From the NCBI GenBank assembly GCA_016840025.1, contig JAEOTF010000252.1, positions 1 to 5,290 of the forward strand: 5,290 nt of DNA, read 5' to 3'. A program made the position numbers and the translations under genes. Below, one piece after another: positions 4,666 to 5,290 of this stretch (positions are counted from its first letter, which is position 1; every line of letters starts with the position of its first letter). The stretch is from Candidatus Hodarchaeota archaeon (GTDB lineage: Archaea; Asgardarchaeota; Heimdallarchaeia; Hodarchaeales; YT1-039). The notes under the pieces were generated by a model. It saw nothing but the letters and a program-made list of their open reading frames with translations, was not told the DNA's origin and searched no databases.

Positions 4666-5290
4666 GTGTTGACAAGGTTAGATTTGTGGGGCAACTGTCC
4701 ATATAGTCCCAAGCATCGCTTTAAGAAGGCGGTTTGCATAGGTTGCGGTCTTAGGAAGCCAAAAATCTCTAGGTTTATTGACCAAATAAAAAAAGAAAGG
4801 ATTACACTGGAAGAGAGAATAGACAGAATAATTTCCTTGAAAGAGAACTTTTCAGATGTCTGGGGTAACTACATGGAGTATGATTCTCTTCTCGATGTTT
4901 ACGGTGGATATGAATATGAGAATTATGCTGGAGAGAAAATAATGAAAAAGGCCCCCTCTGCAGCACTTCCTGGCGAGAAGAAGAAGAATAAACGAAGGCT
5001 CTCTAAATTAGCCAAATACATAGAATATTATGAAAAAATCTGGGCAGAAGTGAACGAGTATTTAGAAAAGATTTTTACATCAAAATACGATGATTTATGC
5101 AAATTTGGTTTCAAAAAAAAGATTGTCAAAGAAGACATGTATGCTAGACAAGATTTTCATGAACGTCTCTCTAATGTGCGTACTAGGGCCGATGAGATTC
5201 TCAGATCCGAGTTAAATCGTGTTACCATAGTTGGTCAGAAAAGGAAAGAACACCCGCTCGCGCGCGCTCAAAAGATACTTGATGAATTAT
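4666..5290 (+). CDS. Unrecognised protein with N-terminal Cys/His zinc-finger-like cluster, cut by the window's right edge
   Basis: The frame is open from a TGA at 4663-4665 to the right edge, giving 208 residues so far. The N-terminus has C11 and H17 (CPYSPKH) followed by C24 and C27 (CIGC), a plausible C-x5-H-x6-C-x2-C zinc site, then a basic turn (GLRKPK). From about residue 35 the protein is strongly charged and helical (QIKKERITLEERIDRI), consistent with coiled coil. A basic patch, EKKKNKRR, lies near residues 105-112. No catalytic motif is visible yet. The start chosen is GTG at 4666, preceded by GAGTGATGA, which resembles the archaeal ribosome-binding sequence; TTG at 4669 or 4684 are alternatives. 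An N-terminal zinc finger before a helical body would suit a DNA-binding protein, including an integrase N-terminus, but that is speculation. Codon-like periodicity and lack of stops across 625 bases support a real gene. Confidence 0.65.
   Translation, partial: MLTRLDLWGNCPYSPKHRFKKAVCIGCGLRKPKISRFIDQIKKERITLEERIDRIISLKENFSDVWGNYMEYDSLLDVYGGYEYENYAGEKIMKKAPSAALPGEKKKNKRRLSKLAKYIEYYEKIWAEVNEYLEKIFTSKYDDLCKFGFKKKIVKEDMYARQDFHERLSNVRTRADEILRSELNRVTIVGQKRKEHPLARAQKILDEL

Noticed and set aside
4489..5020. Exact 12-base direct repeat TAGCCAAATACA at 4489-4500 and 5009-5020.
   Set aside because: About one 12-base match is expected by chance in a window this size, more with AT bias, and the second copy lies inside a coding frame.
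5252..5268. Alternating CG stretch that could suggest Z-DNA or a regulatory site.
   Set aside because: It sits inside the 4666 reading frame and is explained by ordinary Leu-Ala-Arg-Ala codons.

Overview
The window looks like an accessory island in an archaeal chromosome, most likely euryarchaeal. Three things point there: the remnant of an archaeal-style PhoU regulator, TATA-box promoters in place of bacterial -35/-10 pairs, and a type I glutamine synthetase start of the kind found in archaea and some bacteria. Genus cannot be fixed from the sequence. By eye the left edge is about 65% G+C, while most of the rest is close to one third G+C. This suggests a GC-rich core genome with AT-rich acquired DNA.

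Layout. Positions 1-298 (minus strand) hold the N-terminal end of glutamine synthetase, running off the left edge. Positions 435-781 (minus) hold the C-terminal third of a phoU-like gene. It has lost its 5' part and carries an in-frame TAG. At 781-816 the phoU similarity stops and a plus-strand coding frame takes over. That frame has no usable start codon until TTG at 983 although its coding character begins upstream. A perfect 10-bp-arm palindrome (794-816) sits on this seam, so the point looks like a deletion or insertion scar that removed the 5' ends of two divergent genes. A 45-residue zinc-ribbon gene follows (1746-1883, plus).

Next comes a two-gene minus-strand block, 2029-4395. The 452-residue protein encoded at 2029-3387 has a C-terminal Apea-like HEPN domain with a complete R-x4-H motif and is a candidate ribonuclease. 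The 299-residue protein encoded upstream (3496-4395) is unrecognised but has a central helical stretch that resembles a divergent HEPN core. Each gene has its own TATA-like element. Near-identical TAGCTAGCTAA(A)CATTG repeats bracket the block at 1936 and 4439, and GCTAGC is clustered upstream of it. Positions 4396-4665 are intergenic and rich in inverted repeats. A plus-strand gene (4666 to the window edge) with an N-terminal Cys/His cluster and a charged helical body is cut by the right end.

How the parts may work together: the HEPN protein and its neighbour are the best candidate for an undescribed system, such as an RNase-based toxin or antiviral module. This rests on one motif, on co-orientation and on the disrupted, AT-rich setting. 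No nucleotidyltransferase partner, transposase, recombinase catalytic domain, tRNA gene or CRISPR array was recognised in the window.
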